DNA of 64,000 nucleotides from Planctomycetota bacterium (GTDB taxonomy: Bacteria; Planctomycetota; UBA8742; UBA2392): assembly GCA_016712285.1 (NCBI GenBank), contig JADJRK010000001.1:2852001-2916000 (forward strand), written 5' to 3'. A model generated the notes under the pieces. It searched no databases, was not told the origin of the DNA, and saw only the letters and a program-made list of their open reading frames with translations. This document shows positions 1 through 5,926 of this stretch, piece after piece; the first letter of the stretch is position 1; each line of letters begins with the position of its first letter. The translations under genes and the position numbers were made by a program.

Positions 1-348
1 GGGTTTGCCCTGGTTCACGGCCACGATGACGTAGCTGTAACCCTCCCACGCGGCTGCCAGGTCGGTTTCGCTGGGGCGCGCCGGGTGGTCGGGGTGAGAG
101 TGATAGATGCCGATAATGTCCAACCCGCGCGCCCGCGCGTCGCGGTCGATGCGCATGTAGTCTTTCGGGTCCAGCTCAAAGCGGTCGTGGGCGCGCTGCG
201 TGTTCAGGTTGCCGGTGCGCGCTGATTCAACGGCGACGCGCCCGCCGGCGTCGATGCGACCGACCAGCACGCCGCAGCATTCGTGCGGGTAGGCTTCAAC
301 GGCGTGAACTTCAATCAAGGCCTTGATGGCCGGGGTAATCGTCAACAT
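1..348 (-). CDS. JAMM/MPN+ family metalloprotease (Mov34/PAD-1), C-terminus cut by window edge
   Basis: The 116 visible codons are open from the ATG at 348 to the first base of the window, so the 3' end is missing. The translation begins MLTITPAIKALIEVHAVEAYP and contains HECCGVLVG (the upstream Glu of the JAMM motif) and then HSHPDHPARPSETD, the H-x-H-P...S-x-x-D zinc-binding core. Prokaryotic JAMM proteins of this size remove small modifier or sulfur-carrier tails (ThiS/MoaD/CysO-like) or act as desampylase-like isopeptidases. Which substrate applies here cannot be told. It lies downstream of the aminoacyl-tRNA-protein transferase gene on the same strand with a gap of about 118 bp, so co-transcription is possible. 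Confidence 0.85.
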   Translation of the reverse strand, partial: MLTITPAIKALIEVHAVEAYPHECCGVLVGRIDAGGRVAVESARTGNLNTQRAHDRFELDPKDYMRIDRDARARGLDIIGIYHSHPDHPARPSETDLAAAWEGYSYVIVAVNQGKP

Positions 349-466
349 GGGATTGGTCCGAACAGTCAAACAACGTTGGTCGCACGGCGGGGAGCCGGGT
401 TATCGACAACAACAGTTGCTCGGACACATGAACATGGCCGCGAGGTTATCCCGACGTGCCTTGCTG

Positions 467-1201
467 TCAAGCCGGCGACCGCTGCCACTTGCCGTTGACC
501 AGCAGCTCAAAGGGCCTGTAGTGCTGCTTGTACTCCATCGTGCTGCAGCCCTTGACCCAGTAACCAAGGTAGTAGTGCGGAATCTTCTTGCGGCGGCACA
601 GCTCAATCTCGCTCAGCACGCTGAACACGCCGATGCTGCGTTTGGCCTCTGCGGGCTCAAAGAAGTGGTACACGCTGCTCATGCTGCGGCGGCTGATGTC
701 GCAGATGCTTACGCCCAGCAGGCGCCCCTGCGGGTCACGGTACTCGACCTCAATGCTGGCCACGCAGCTTGAGTACAGGAATTCCCGCAGGCTGTCTTCA
801 TCCGCGCCCTGCGGGCTCTTGTCGTGCTGGGCCGCCAGGTAGCGCTTGTAGACGTCATGCTTTTCGGGCGTGAGCTCGGGCTCGCTGATCGACATCTGCA
901 CGTCTGCGTTGCGGCGCAGAACGCGGCGCTGGCTCCTGGTCGGCTTGAAGTCGGCGACCGGCACCCGGATCGGCACGCACATGCGGCAACCCTGGCAGCG
1001 CGTGCGGTACAGAATGTTGCCGCTGCGCCGGATGCCGCGGTCCATGAGTTCGTGGTAAGCCGCCGGGCTGACCTGCCATGCCAGCCAGGCTTCCTCGGTG
1101 GCCTGGCGGTCCGGCAGATAGCTGCACTCGTGCGAATGCAGGCCCAGGGGCACCGAGTGCGGGCCGATCAGGGTAGGAACGCTGACGTTCTGGGTGCCCA
1201 T
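467..1201 (-). CDS. bpt: aspartate/glutamate leucyltransferase or arginyltransferase (Bpt/Ate1 family)
   Basis: The 244-residue protein shows the family signature: C26-x-YLP near the N-terminus, then GIRRSGNILYRTRC and the cluster C69-x2-C72-x2-C75 followed by P-x-RV and F-P-TRSQRR-type residues (DFKPTRSQRR). These are the conserved elements of bacterial protein transferases that attach Leu (Bpt) or Arg (Ate) from a charged tRNA to N-terminal acidic residues, marking proteins for ClpS/ClpAP or an equivalent N-degron route. The C-terminal half (YLGYWVKGC, YKQHYRPFELL) also matches. Specificity for Leu or Arg cannot be decided by eye. There is no Shine-Dalgarno; a TACCTT hexamer ends 8 nt before the ATG (1210-1215), so the mRNA may be leaderless. 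Confidence 0.9.
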   Translation of the reverse strand: MGTQNVSVPTLIGPHSVPLGLHSHECSYLPDRQATEEAWLAWQVSPAAYHELMDRGIRRSGNILYRTRCQGCRMCVPIRVPVADFKPTRSQRRVLRRNADVQMSISEPELTPEKHDVYKRYLAAQHDKSPQGADEDSLREFLYSSCVASIEVEYRDPQGRLLGVSICDISRRSMSSVYHFFEPAEAKRSIGVFSVLSEIELCRRKKIPHYYLGYWVKGCSTMEYKQHYRPFELLVNGKWQRSPA

Positions 1202-1250
1202 GCGCTACCAAGGTAACCGATTTCGGGTTGCAGGTAGAACGAGTTTCCGG

Positions 1251-1793
1251 CTACACCGGATCCGCCACCACCCGCCTGATCTTGCTGCGCGCGAGCATCA
1301 CGACCCGGGCGCACGCCTCTGCGTCGCTCAACGCATCGTGGTGATTCAGCGGAATGTTCAGCACGCGCGCCACATGGCCCAGGTGCGCAGGGTAAATCCC
1401 CAGTGTGCGCCGCGCCTGCCGTACCGTGCACACCCACGGCAGCCCGGGCGCTTCCAGGCCGGCGGTTTCGCAACACGCTTCAAGCACTGCCCGGTCAAAG
1501 CCGGCGTTGTGCGCCGCCAGAAACACCGCGCCATCCAGCACTTCTTTCAGCAGCAGCCACGCCCGGCCAAACGCCGGTTTGTCCGCAACTTCATCCAGAG
1601 TGATGCCGTGAATGTGCGTGAAAAACATCTGTTCGCGCGGCGGCTTGAGCAGCTGGCGCACGCGCCTCACCACGCGCCCGCGCTCGACGCGCACCATCCC
1701 AATGGCGCAGGCTGAATCAGCGCCGTGGTCCGCAGTCTCGAAATCGATCGCGACAAAGGGGCCGGGCACGGGGTCAATGAAGGCGCGACTCAT
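1251..1793 (-). CDS. DEDDh 3'-5' exonuclease (DnaQ-like)
   Basis: The 180-residue protein has the DnaQ/RNase T exonuclease motifs: ExoI AIDFET (Asp17, Glu19), ExoII AHNAGFD, and ExoIII H-x4-D in HHDALSDAEA. It is a free-standing proofreading-type or RNA-processing exonuclease with no polymerase or helicase domain. The reading frame is open upstream to a GTG at 1856 that overlaps the hemG stop. I prefer the ATG at 1793 because the exonuclease fold normally begins a few residues before the ExoI motif and because TACAAT sits exactly 6 nt upstream (1800-1805), fitting a leaderless start. The substrate is unknown. Confidence 0.85.
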   Translation of the reverse strand: MSRAFIDPVPGPFVAIDFETADHGADSACAIGMVRVERGRVVRRVRQLLKPPREQMFFTHIHGITLDEVADKPAFGRAWLLLKEVLDGAVFLAAHNAGFDRAVLEACCETAGLEAPGLPWVCTVRQARRTLGIYPAHLGHVARVLNIPLNHHDALSDAEACARVVMLARSKIRRVVADPV

Positions 1794-1799
1794 GGCTGC

Positions 1800-1805
1800 A
1801 TTGTA
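1800..1805 (-). promoter_or_regulatory. -10-like hexamer TACAAT for a probable leaderless exonuclease mRNA
   Basis: TACAAT on the minus strand is followed by 6 nt and then the ATG at 1793. There is no Shine-Dalgarno between them and no obvious -35. It is one of a set of similarly placed TANNNT hexamers in this window. Confidence 0.5.
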
Positions 1806-1852
1806 ACCGGCAGCGCGACATCGCGCATTCAGCGGCATTCGTTGGCTTTCGC

Positions 1853-3253
1853 TCACTGCACCCGTGACAACAGCGATTGCACAGCCTCGCTTGCGCCGCG
1901 TATGCAGTCTGGAATGCCCACGCCGTCGAAGGCGTTGCCACAGATCGCCAGCCGCGCGTGCCGGGCTGCAAGCTCGCGAATCCGCGCCACGCGCTCAAGG
2001 TGGCCCACGTGATACTGTGCCATTGCGCCCGTGTGGGCTGCGGCGACTGCGAACTTCGGCTCGCCCTTGACCCCGATCAACTCGCGCAGCTCGGCCAAGG
2101 CCACTGCCGTCAATTCAGCCGCCGGCAGCTTTGCCACCTCGGGCGCCGTGCCGCCGCCCATGAACACCCGCACGACCGCCAGCCCTTCCGGTGCGCGGCC
2201 CTCGAACTTCACGCTGCTGAAGCTGAATGCCACGATGCGCCGGTTCTCGACCGCCGGGATCACCGCGCCTATGCCGTCCATGGCATGGCTGATCTGGGTG
2301 CGCTCAAAGATGAAATTCACGACAGCCGCGCCCGCATACTCAACCTGCGAAAGCGCGCCTGCCAACGCGGGGTCCGTGCCCGAAAGCAGGCCCGCGGCTT
2401 TGTGCGCCGGCAGCGCCAGCACCGCCGCATCTACCTGCACCGGGCCGTCCGGCAGCGCCAGGGACACGGCGCTTTCTGTTGCATGCAGCGCCAGCACTGG
2501 GGTGTTGCGTTGCAGGCAGCCCGGCGGCAGCGCGGCTTCGAGCGCGCCGGTCAGCGTGCCCATGCCCTGCTTCAGCGTGACGAACATGCCATAGCGCGGG
2601 CCGGCGGCTTTGGCGTCGATCTTCTCGCCGGCCGCCCCGGAACGGGCCTTGCTGCGCAGGGCGGCGATCACGCTGCCGTGTTCCTGTTCCATGGCGATGA
2701 ATTGCGGAAAGGTTGCCTTGAGGCTCAGTTTTTCGGGATCCGCGGTGTAGATGCCGGCGATCATCGGCTGCGCAATGCGTTGCAGCGCCTCTACGCCGAA
2801 GCGGCGCCGCACGAAGCTGGCCAGCGATTCGTCGCCGCCGCCCCACTTGCGCGGGCAGACCAGTTCGTAGGCCATGCGCAGCTTGCCCCGCGCGCTGAGA
2901 ATCGGCGTCTTGAGCAGCGCACCCAGCGACATCGGGCTGATCAGGAAGAACCCCTCCGGCAGGCGCTTGAGCGTGCCCTTGTGCAGGATGAAGCTGCGGC
3001 GCACGCCCTGGCGCGTGCCGATCAGTTCGGCCTCCAGCCCCAGCTCGCGCACCAGCTCAACGCCCGCGGGCTTGTTGCCCGCCCAGCAGTCGGGGCCGGT
3101 TTCAAGCAGGCAGCCCTGCTCGTGCAATGTGCGTATGACTCCGCCGGTGTGGTCGCCGCCCTCGAACAGTGTGACGCGCGCGCCGGCCTTTGAGAGCCGA
3201 TACGCCGCGGTCAAGCCGCTGATGCCTGCACCGATGACAGCCACATGCGCCAT
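1853..3253 (-). CDS. hemG: protoporphyrinogen/coproporphyrinogen oxidase (HemY/HemG type, FAD)
   Basis: The 466-residue flavoprotein starts with the dinucleotide-binding fingerprint AVIGAGISGLTAAYRLSKAG, followed by the second Gly-rich strand GGDHTGGVIRT. The C-terminus carries the FAD-binding CGNAFDGVGIPDCIRGASEA segment typical of the HemY-type oxidases that make protoporphyrin IX (or coproporphyrin III in the coproporphyrin-dependent route) late in haem synthesis. Length matches the family. No other haem gene is adjacent, so the choice between the two substrates is open. A TATACC hexamer lies 6 nt upstream of the ATG, again without a Shine-Dalgarno. Its stop overlaps a possible GTG of the exonuclease frame, so the two genes may be coupled. 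Confidence 0.88.
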   Translation of the reverse strand: MAHVAVIGAGISGLTAAYRLSKAGARVTLFEGGDHTGGVIRTLHEQGCLLETGPDCWAGNKPAGVELVRELGLEAELIGTRQGVRRSFILHKGTLKRLPEGFFLISPMSLGALLKTPILSARGKLRMAYELVCPRKWGGGDESLASFVRRRFGVEALQRIAQPMIAGIYTADPEKLSLKATFPQFIAMEQEHGSVIAALRSKARSGAAGEKIDAKAAGPRYGMFVTLKQGMGTLTGALEAALPPGCLQRNTPVLALHATESAVSLALPDGPVQVDAAVLALPAHKAAGLLSGTDPALAGALSQVEYAGAAVVNFIFERTQISHAMDGIGAVIPAVENRRIVAFSFSSVKFEGRAPEGLAVVRVFMGGGTAPEVAKLPAAELTAVALAELRELIGVKGEPKFAVAAAHTGAMAQYHVGHLERVARIRELAARHARLAICGNAFDGVGIPDCIRGASEAVQSLLSRVQ

Positions 3254-3310
3254 GTCGTGGGTATAACCCCACGGGCGGGGCAGCGCTATTCTGCGATGTT
3301 CAGGGAATGC

Positions 3311-3811
3311 TCAGGCGGCGGCTGGCAGGCGAATGCTGTCGGGAAAGTCATCTTCCACGACAAGCAATGCCGGCAGCCGGATGCTGTCGGGAAAGTCCTC
3401 TTCCACAATGATCAGCGTACCCTCAAGCTCAGGGTCGGTGTTATCCGCGTACTCGACCAGCACCTCGCGCAGGCCGTAAAGTGTGAAGGCATTCCAGACC
3501 TGGCGCGTCGGCTGAATCAGCTGCAGTGCAGTCCCGCGCGCCATGCAGGCCTGCGCAAACTCGACCAGTACCGCCAGCGCACAGCCATCCATGAAGCGCA
3601 CGCCGGACAGATTAACTGAGAGGAGCCGGTGCTTCTCAGCCAGCAACCGGAACAGTCGTTTGCGCAGCAGGGCGGCGCCCTGCATGCACAGGCGCCCGGC
3701 AACATGAGTGCTGGGGTTGGCGCGAACGGGCGGGGCGCTGGATGGCGGCTCAGTCTCCGCAATGAGTTTGCGGATGCGGGTGGTAATGCGCTTGATCGCA
3801 GCGACCGGCAT
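3311..3811 (-). CDS. STAS-domain protein (anti-sigma-factor-antagonist-like) with duplicated acidic tail
   Basis: I take the ATG at 3811 because GGAGG ends 4 nt before it. The frame is open up to an ATG at 3973, but that extension shows no ribosome site. The 166-residue product has a basic N-terminus, then a STAS-like region with the SVNLSGVRFMDGCALAVLVEF strand-loop-helix, where the usual phosphorylatable Ser/Thr-containing D-S-S-G loop is replaced by MDGC. The C-terminus holds two adjacent copies of a 16-residue unit ending EDFPDSIRLP. STAS proteins usually bind anti-sigma kinases or other partners; no kinase or sigma gene is nearby. The missing phosphorylation serine suggests it is not a classical SpoIIAA-type switch. 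Confidence 0.65.
   Translation of the reverse strand: MPVAAIKRITTRIRKLIAETEPPSSAPPVRANPSTHVAGRLCMQGAALLRKRLFRLLAEKHRLLSVNLSGVRFMDGCALAVLVEFAQACMARGTALQLIQPTRQVWNAFTLYGLREVLVEYADNTDPELEGTLIIVEEDFPDSIRLPALLVVEDDFPDSIRLPAAA
3324..3406 (-). repeat. 48-bp tandem duplication inside the 3' end of the STAS gene
   Basis: The stretches 3324-3358 and 3372-3406 are nearly identical with an exact offset of 48 bp. They encode two copies of a 16-residue unit (LIIVEEDFPDSIRLPA and LLVVEDDFPDSIRLPA). Few substitutions separate them, suggesting a fairly recent in-frame duplication. Confidence 0.9.
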
Positions 3812-4077
3812 GAAGCCTCCGGCAAGCTTCATCGGCGTGACTTGTGTGCAGGCTTGAGGAAAGGCCGGAATTTCAGGCATTTGCCCGGCTTCGCGTGTTC
3901 GCGAGGCCAAATCCCGCTGTTTGAAAAACCGCGAACCCCGACACGAAAAAATGCCCAAAAGAGACGCACACATGACTTAGCGCGTGGTATGTTACCCGCG
4001 TTGACAACCACAGCTTACGCCGACCCGTATGGAGTTGGTTTCCTTTAAGGGGGGGAATCTGGCTTCGGTGTCGGTAC

Positions 4078-4144
4078 GCGCAGGCGGGCAGGATCGTGAC
4101 TTCGATTTTTAAGGGGGATTGAAGTTATCTCTGTTCGCCTGCGC
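4078..4144 (+). promoter_or_regulatory. inverted repeat in the infC leader
   Basis: GCGCAGGCG at 4078-4086 is perfectly complementary to CGCCTGCGC at 4136-4144, with a 49-nt loop that includes one TAAGGGGG copy. It ends 14 nt before the terminator-like hairpin, so it could be part of a folding leader controlling infC-rpmI-rplT. Confidence 0.5.
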
Positions 4145-4158
4145 ACCTAATCCCTTCG

Positions 4159-4191
4159 CCCGGCGCCCACAAGGCGCCGGGTTCGTTTTTT
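4159..4191 (+). terminator. intrinsic terminator / attenuator in the infC leader
   Basis: CCCGGCGCC (4159-4167), loop CACAA, GGCGCCGGG (4173-4181), then TTCGTTTTTT. This is a perfect 9-bp G+C-rich stem followed by a T-run. It lies 140 nt upstream of the infC start and no gene on this strand ends just before it, so attenuation of the ribosomal operon is the simplest reading. Termination of an unseen short transcript is the alternative. Confidence 0.75.
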
Positions 4192-4330
4192 CGTGCCGAG
4201 GCCGCAGCCACCGGCGCGGAACCCGCTACGCCCGGTTGTGGAAAAACTCTCTGCTGCTATCATCCCGCCGCCAATTGACTTACCGGCGCGCCCGACGGGT
4301 GCGCCTTTATGCTGCTGCCAGAAGGAGTCT

Positions 4331-5002
4331 ATGCGAGCAAAACGGCCACCCCCGGTTACCGCATTTCGCGGGCCGCAGACTGAGCACCGCATCAATCGAC
4401 GCATTCGCATTCCGCGCGTGCAGTTGATTGACCATGAAGGCACGAATCACGGGGAGCTGGCGACGGAAGATGCGCTGAAACTGGCCGAAGAAGCCGGTTT
4501 GGACCTCGTGGAAGTCAGCCCGACCGCACGCCCGCCCGTGTGCAAGATCATGAATTACGGGCAGTATAAGTACTCGCTGAAGAAGCGGGCCAAGGGCAAC
4601 AAGGCTCACCAGGCCAAGGTCAAGGGCATACGGCTTCACCCGAATACAGCCGAGCATGACGTGCAGGTAGCATTGAAGAAAAGCATCGGGTTCCTGGAGC
4701 GCGGCGACAAGGTGCTGATCCAGGTGTGGTTCAAGGGCCGTGAGCTTGCGCACTCAGAGCGCGGCGACGAGATCCTGAAGCGCTTTATCGAGGAACTGAA
4801 GGACCTGAGCAAGGTTGAATCGCCGATCCGCCGTGAAGGCAAGCGCATGCACCTGCTGCTGACGCCGATGACGCCGGAAGAGCGCAACGCCCGCAAAAAG
4901 CAGATCGAAAAAGACAAAGAAAAGGCCATGGAACTGCGCATCAAGCAGGCCAAAGAAGAAGCCGCCAAAAAAGCAGAGGCAGAGAAGGCCCAACAAAGCT
5001 AA
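4331..5002 (+). CDS. infC: translation initiation factor IF-3
   Basis: IF-3 binds the 30S subunit, prevents premature 50S joining and checks initiator tRNA. The 223-residue protein has the N-domain (EHRINRRIRIPRVQLID...GLDLVEVSP), the linker around CKIMNYGQYKY and the C-domain (KGIRLHPNTAEHDVQVALKK, RGRELAHSERG-like). The start is fixed by GAAGGAG at 4321-4327 before ATG 4331. The frame stays open to 4193, but that part shows no homology. The start codon is an ordinary ATG, unlike the AUU of enterobacterial infC, so the IF-3 self-discrimination mechanism is probably absent. It has a Lys/Glu-rich C-terminal tail of about 30 residues. It is the first gene of infC-rpmI-rplT. Confidence 0.97.
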   Translation: MRAKRPPPVTAFRGPQTEHRINRRIRIPRVQLIDHEGTNHGELATEDALKLAEEAGLDLVEVSPTARPPVCKIMNYGQYKYSLKKRAKGNKAHQAKVKGIRLHPNTAEHDVQVALKKSIGFLERGDKVLIQVWFKGRELAHSERGDEILKRFIEELKDLSKVESPIRREGKRMHLLLTPMTPEERNARKKQIEKDKEKAMELRIKQAKEEAAKKAEAEKAQQS

Positions 5003-5082
5003 AAGCTTCACCCCGCAATGGTCGCGGGAAACAGTGACCGGCACCTGTTGCACAAGCAGCGGGGCCAAACAGAGACGCGCAC

Positions 5083-5114
5083 GGCGGTTCCAAGTCGAAC
5101 CAGGTTCGCCCGGC
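5083..5114 (+). promoter_or_regulatory. RNA stem-loop copy 1 (upstream of rpmI)
   Basis: The inner stem CGAAC (5096-5100) / GTTCG (5104-5108) closes a CAG loop. It is preceded by TTCCAAGT (5088-5095) and followed by a single C and CCGGC. A weak outer pairing CGG/CCG flanks it. The same architecture recurs at 5404-5436 and 5453-5482 with different but complementary stem bases. Confidence 0.7.
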
Positions 5115-5136
5115 GTGACGTCGAAAGGACAGAGAC

Positions 5137-5388
5137 ATGCCGAAGATGAAGACCCACAAGGGCGCGTCCAAGCGCTTCAAGGTCACCAAGAAGGGCAAGA
5201 TCAAGCACCACAACGCGGGTCGCTCGCACTTGATGAGCACCAAGAGCCCCAAGCGCCGCCGCAACAAGCGCCGCACCCACCTGCTGAGCCCGACCCACGC
5301 GCGCAACGTCGCCAAGCTGATGGGCGTGCGTCGCAAGCCGCCTGCGCCGACACCGCCGCAGAGCGAGTTGAAAGAACAGGCAAGCTAG
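5137..5388 (+). CDS. rpmI: 50S ribosomal protein L35
   Basis: The protein begins MPKMKTHKGASKRFKVTKKGK, the classical L35 N-terminus, and continues with the basic RSHLMSTKSPKRRRNKRRTHL segment. At 83 residues it is longer than the usual 64-66 because of a Pro/Ala-rich tail after LMGVRRKP. The start has AAAGGA upstream (about 5124-5129). It sits 134 bp after infC and 115 bp before rplT. Both gaps contain copies of the same RNA stem-loop, pointing to translational control within the operon. Confidence 0.97.
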   Translation: MPKMKTHKGASKRFKVTKKGKIKHHNAGRSHLMSTKSPKRRRNKRRTHLLSPTHARNVAKLMGVRRKPPAPTPPQSELKEQAS

Positions 5389-5403
5389 GCAATACGCTTC
5401 ACC

Positions 5404-5436
5404 GCCGGTCTCAAGTCGAGTGTGAACTCGCCCGGC
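5404..5436 (+). promoter_or_regulatory. RNA stem-loop copy 2 (between rpmI and rplT)
   Basis: The outer stem GCCGG (5404-5408) / CCGGC (5432-5436) and inner stem CGAGT (5417-5421) / ACTCG (5426-5430) close a GTGA tetraloop. The 5' internal loop is TCTCAAGT (5409-5416) and the 3' side has a single C. Compared with copy 1, both strands of the inner stem changed together. Confidence 0.75.
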
Positions 5437-5452
5437 ACAATCGGTACGCCAA

Positions 5453-5482
5453 CCGGATTCAAGTCGGGCCAGGCCCGCCCGG
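5453..5482 (+). promoter_or_regulatory. RNA stem-loop copy 3 (just upstream of rplT)
   Basis: The outer stem CCGG (5453-5456) / CCGG (5479-5482) and inner stem CGGGC (5465-5469) / GCCCG (5473-5477) close a CAG loop. The 5' internal loop is ATTCAAGT (5457-5464). It ends 8 nt before the rplT Shine-Dalgarno AAGGAG, a position suited to controlling ribosome access. Confidence 0.75.
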
Positions 5483-5503
5483 AAGGCACCAAGGAGAAGG
5501 CAC

Positions 5504-5857
5504 ATGGCACACGCAGTCAGCCGGGTAGCGCGCCACGCGCGCAAGAAGAAGTTCCGCAAACTCGCCAAGGGATACTGGGGCCGCCGCCGCACGACGTACC
5601 GGCAGGCGCGCGTCGCCGTTGAACGCGCATGGCGCTACGCGTGGTTCCATCGCATGGCCCGCAAGCGCGACTTCCGGCGCCTCTGGATCACGCGCCTCAA
5701 CGCCGCCGCACGCATGCACGGGGTGACTTACAGCCAGCTGATTCACCTGCTGGACAAAGCCGGCATCGAGCTGAACCGCAAGAGCCTGAGTGAGCTGGCC
5801 ATCCGCGACCCCAACGCCTTTGCCAAGGTCATGGAACAGGCCAAGTCAGCCAAGTAG
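5504..5857 (+). CDS. rplT: 50S ribosomal protein L20
   Basis: The 117-residue protein matches L20 throughout: AVSRVARHARKKKFRKLAKG, GRRRTTYRQARVAVERAWRYA, RKRDFRRLWITRLNAAAR and the C-terminal GVTYSQLIHLLDKAGIELNRK. L20 nucleates 23S rRNA assembly and in several bacteria represses its own operon by binding mRNA structures that mimic its rRNA site. AAGGAGAAGG lies just before the ATG. Two of the three repeated RNA stem-loops lie directly upstream, making L20 the natural candidate ligand (inference). The gene ends 25 bp before a strong hairpin. Confidence 0.98.
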   Translation: MAHAVSRVARHARKKKFRKLAKGYWGRRRTTYRQARVAVERAWRYAWFHRMARKRDFRRLWITRLNAAARMHGVTYSQLIHLLDKAGIELNRKSLSELAIRDPNAFAKVMEQAKSAK

Positions 5858-5882
5858 CTGTCACAATCCGGGTGTAAAACAG

Positions 5883-5908
5883 ATCGCCCGCGCACACGCG
5901 CGGGCGAT
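5883..5908. terminator. bidirectional terminator hairpin between rplT and the ABC permease gene
   Basis: An 11-bp perfect stem, ATCGCCCGCGC (5883-5893), loop ACAC, GCGCGGGCGAT (5898-5908), lies between two convergent genes. T-containing tails follow on both strands (TTCATGTTT on plus; CTGTTTTAC on minus). Confidence 0.75.
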
Positions 5909-5926
5909 TCATGTTTGCTCGGGCAC

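Larger units (their letters stand above)
3812..4330. other. intergenic region between the STAS gene and infC (infC leader)
   Basis: This 519-bp stretch separates divergent genes. It holds a perfect -35-like TTGACA at 4001-4006 with only a weak -10, two copies of TAAGGGGG (about 4044-4051 and 4109-4116), a 9-bp inverted repeat and an intrinsic-terminator-like hairpin (listed separately). No convincing protein gene was found in it. Confidence 0.6.

Noticed and set aside
1877..3193. A 438-codon plus-strand frame opposite hemG
   Set aside because: Antisense shadow; composition is Arg/His/Ala-rich and the real gene on the other strand is unmistakable.
3812..3973. N-terminal extension of the STAS protein to ATG 3973
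   Set aside because: No ribosome site, compositionally like intergenic DNA, and GGAGG is correctly placed before ATG 3811.
4111..4150. Leader peptide starting ATT or TTG just after AAGGGGG and ending before the attenuator
   Set aside because: The ribosome site would touch the start codon, and there is no conserved or regulatory codon pattern.
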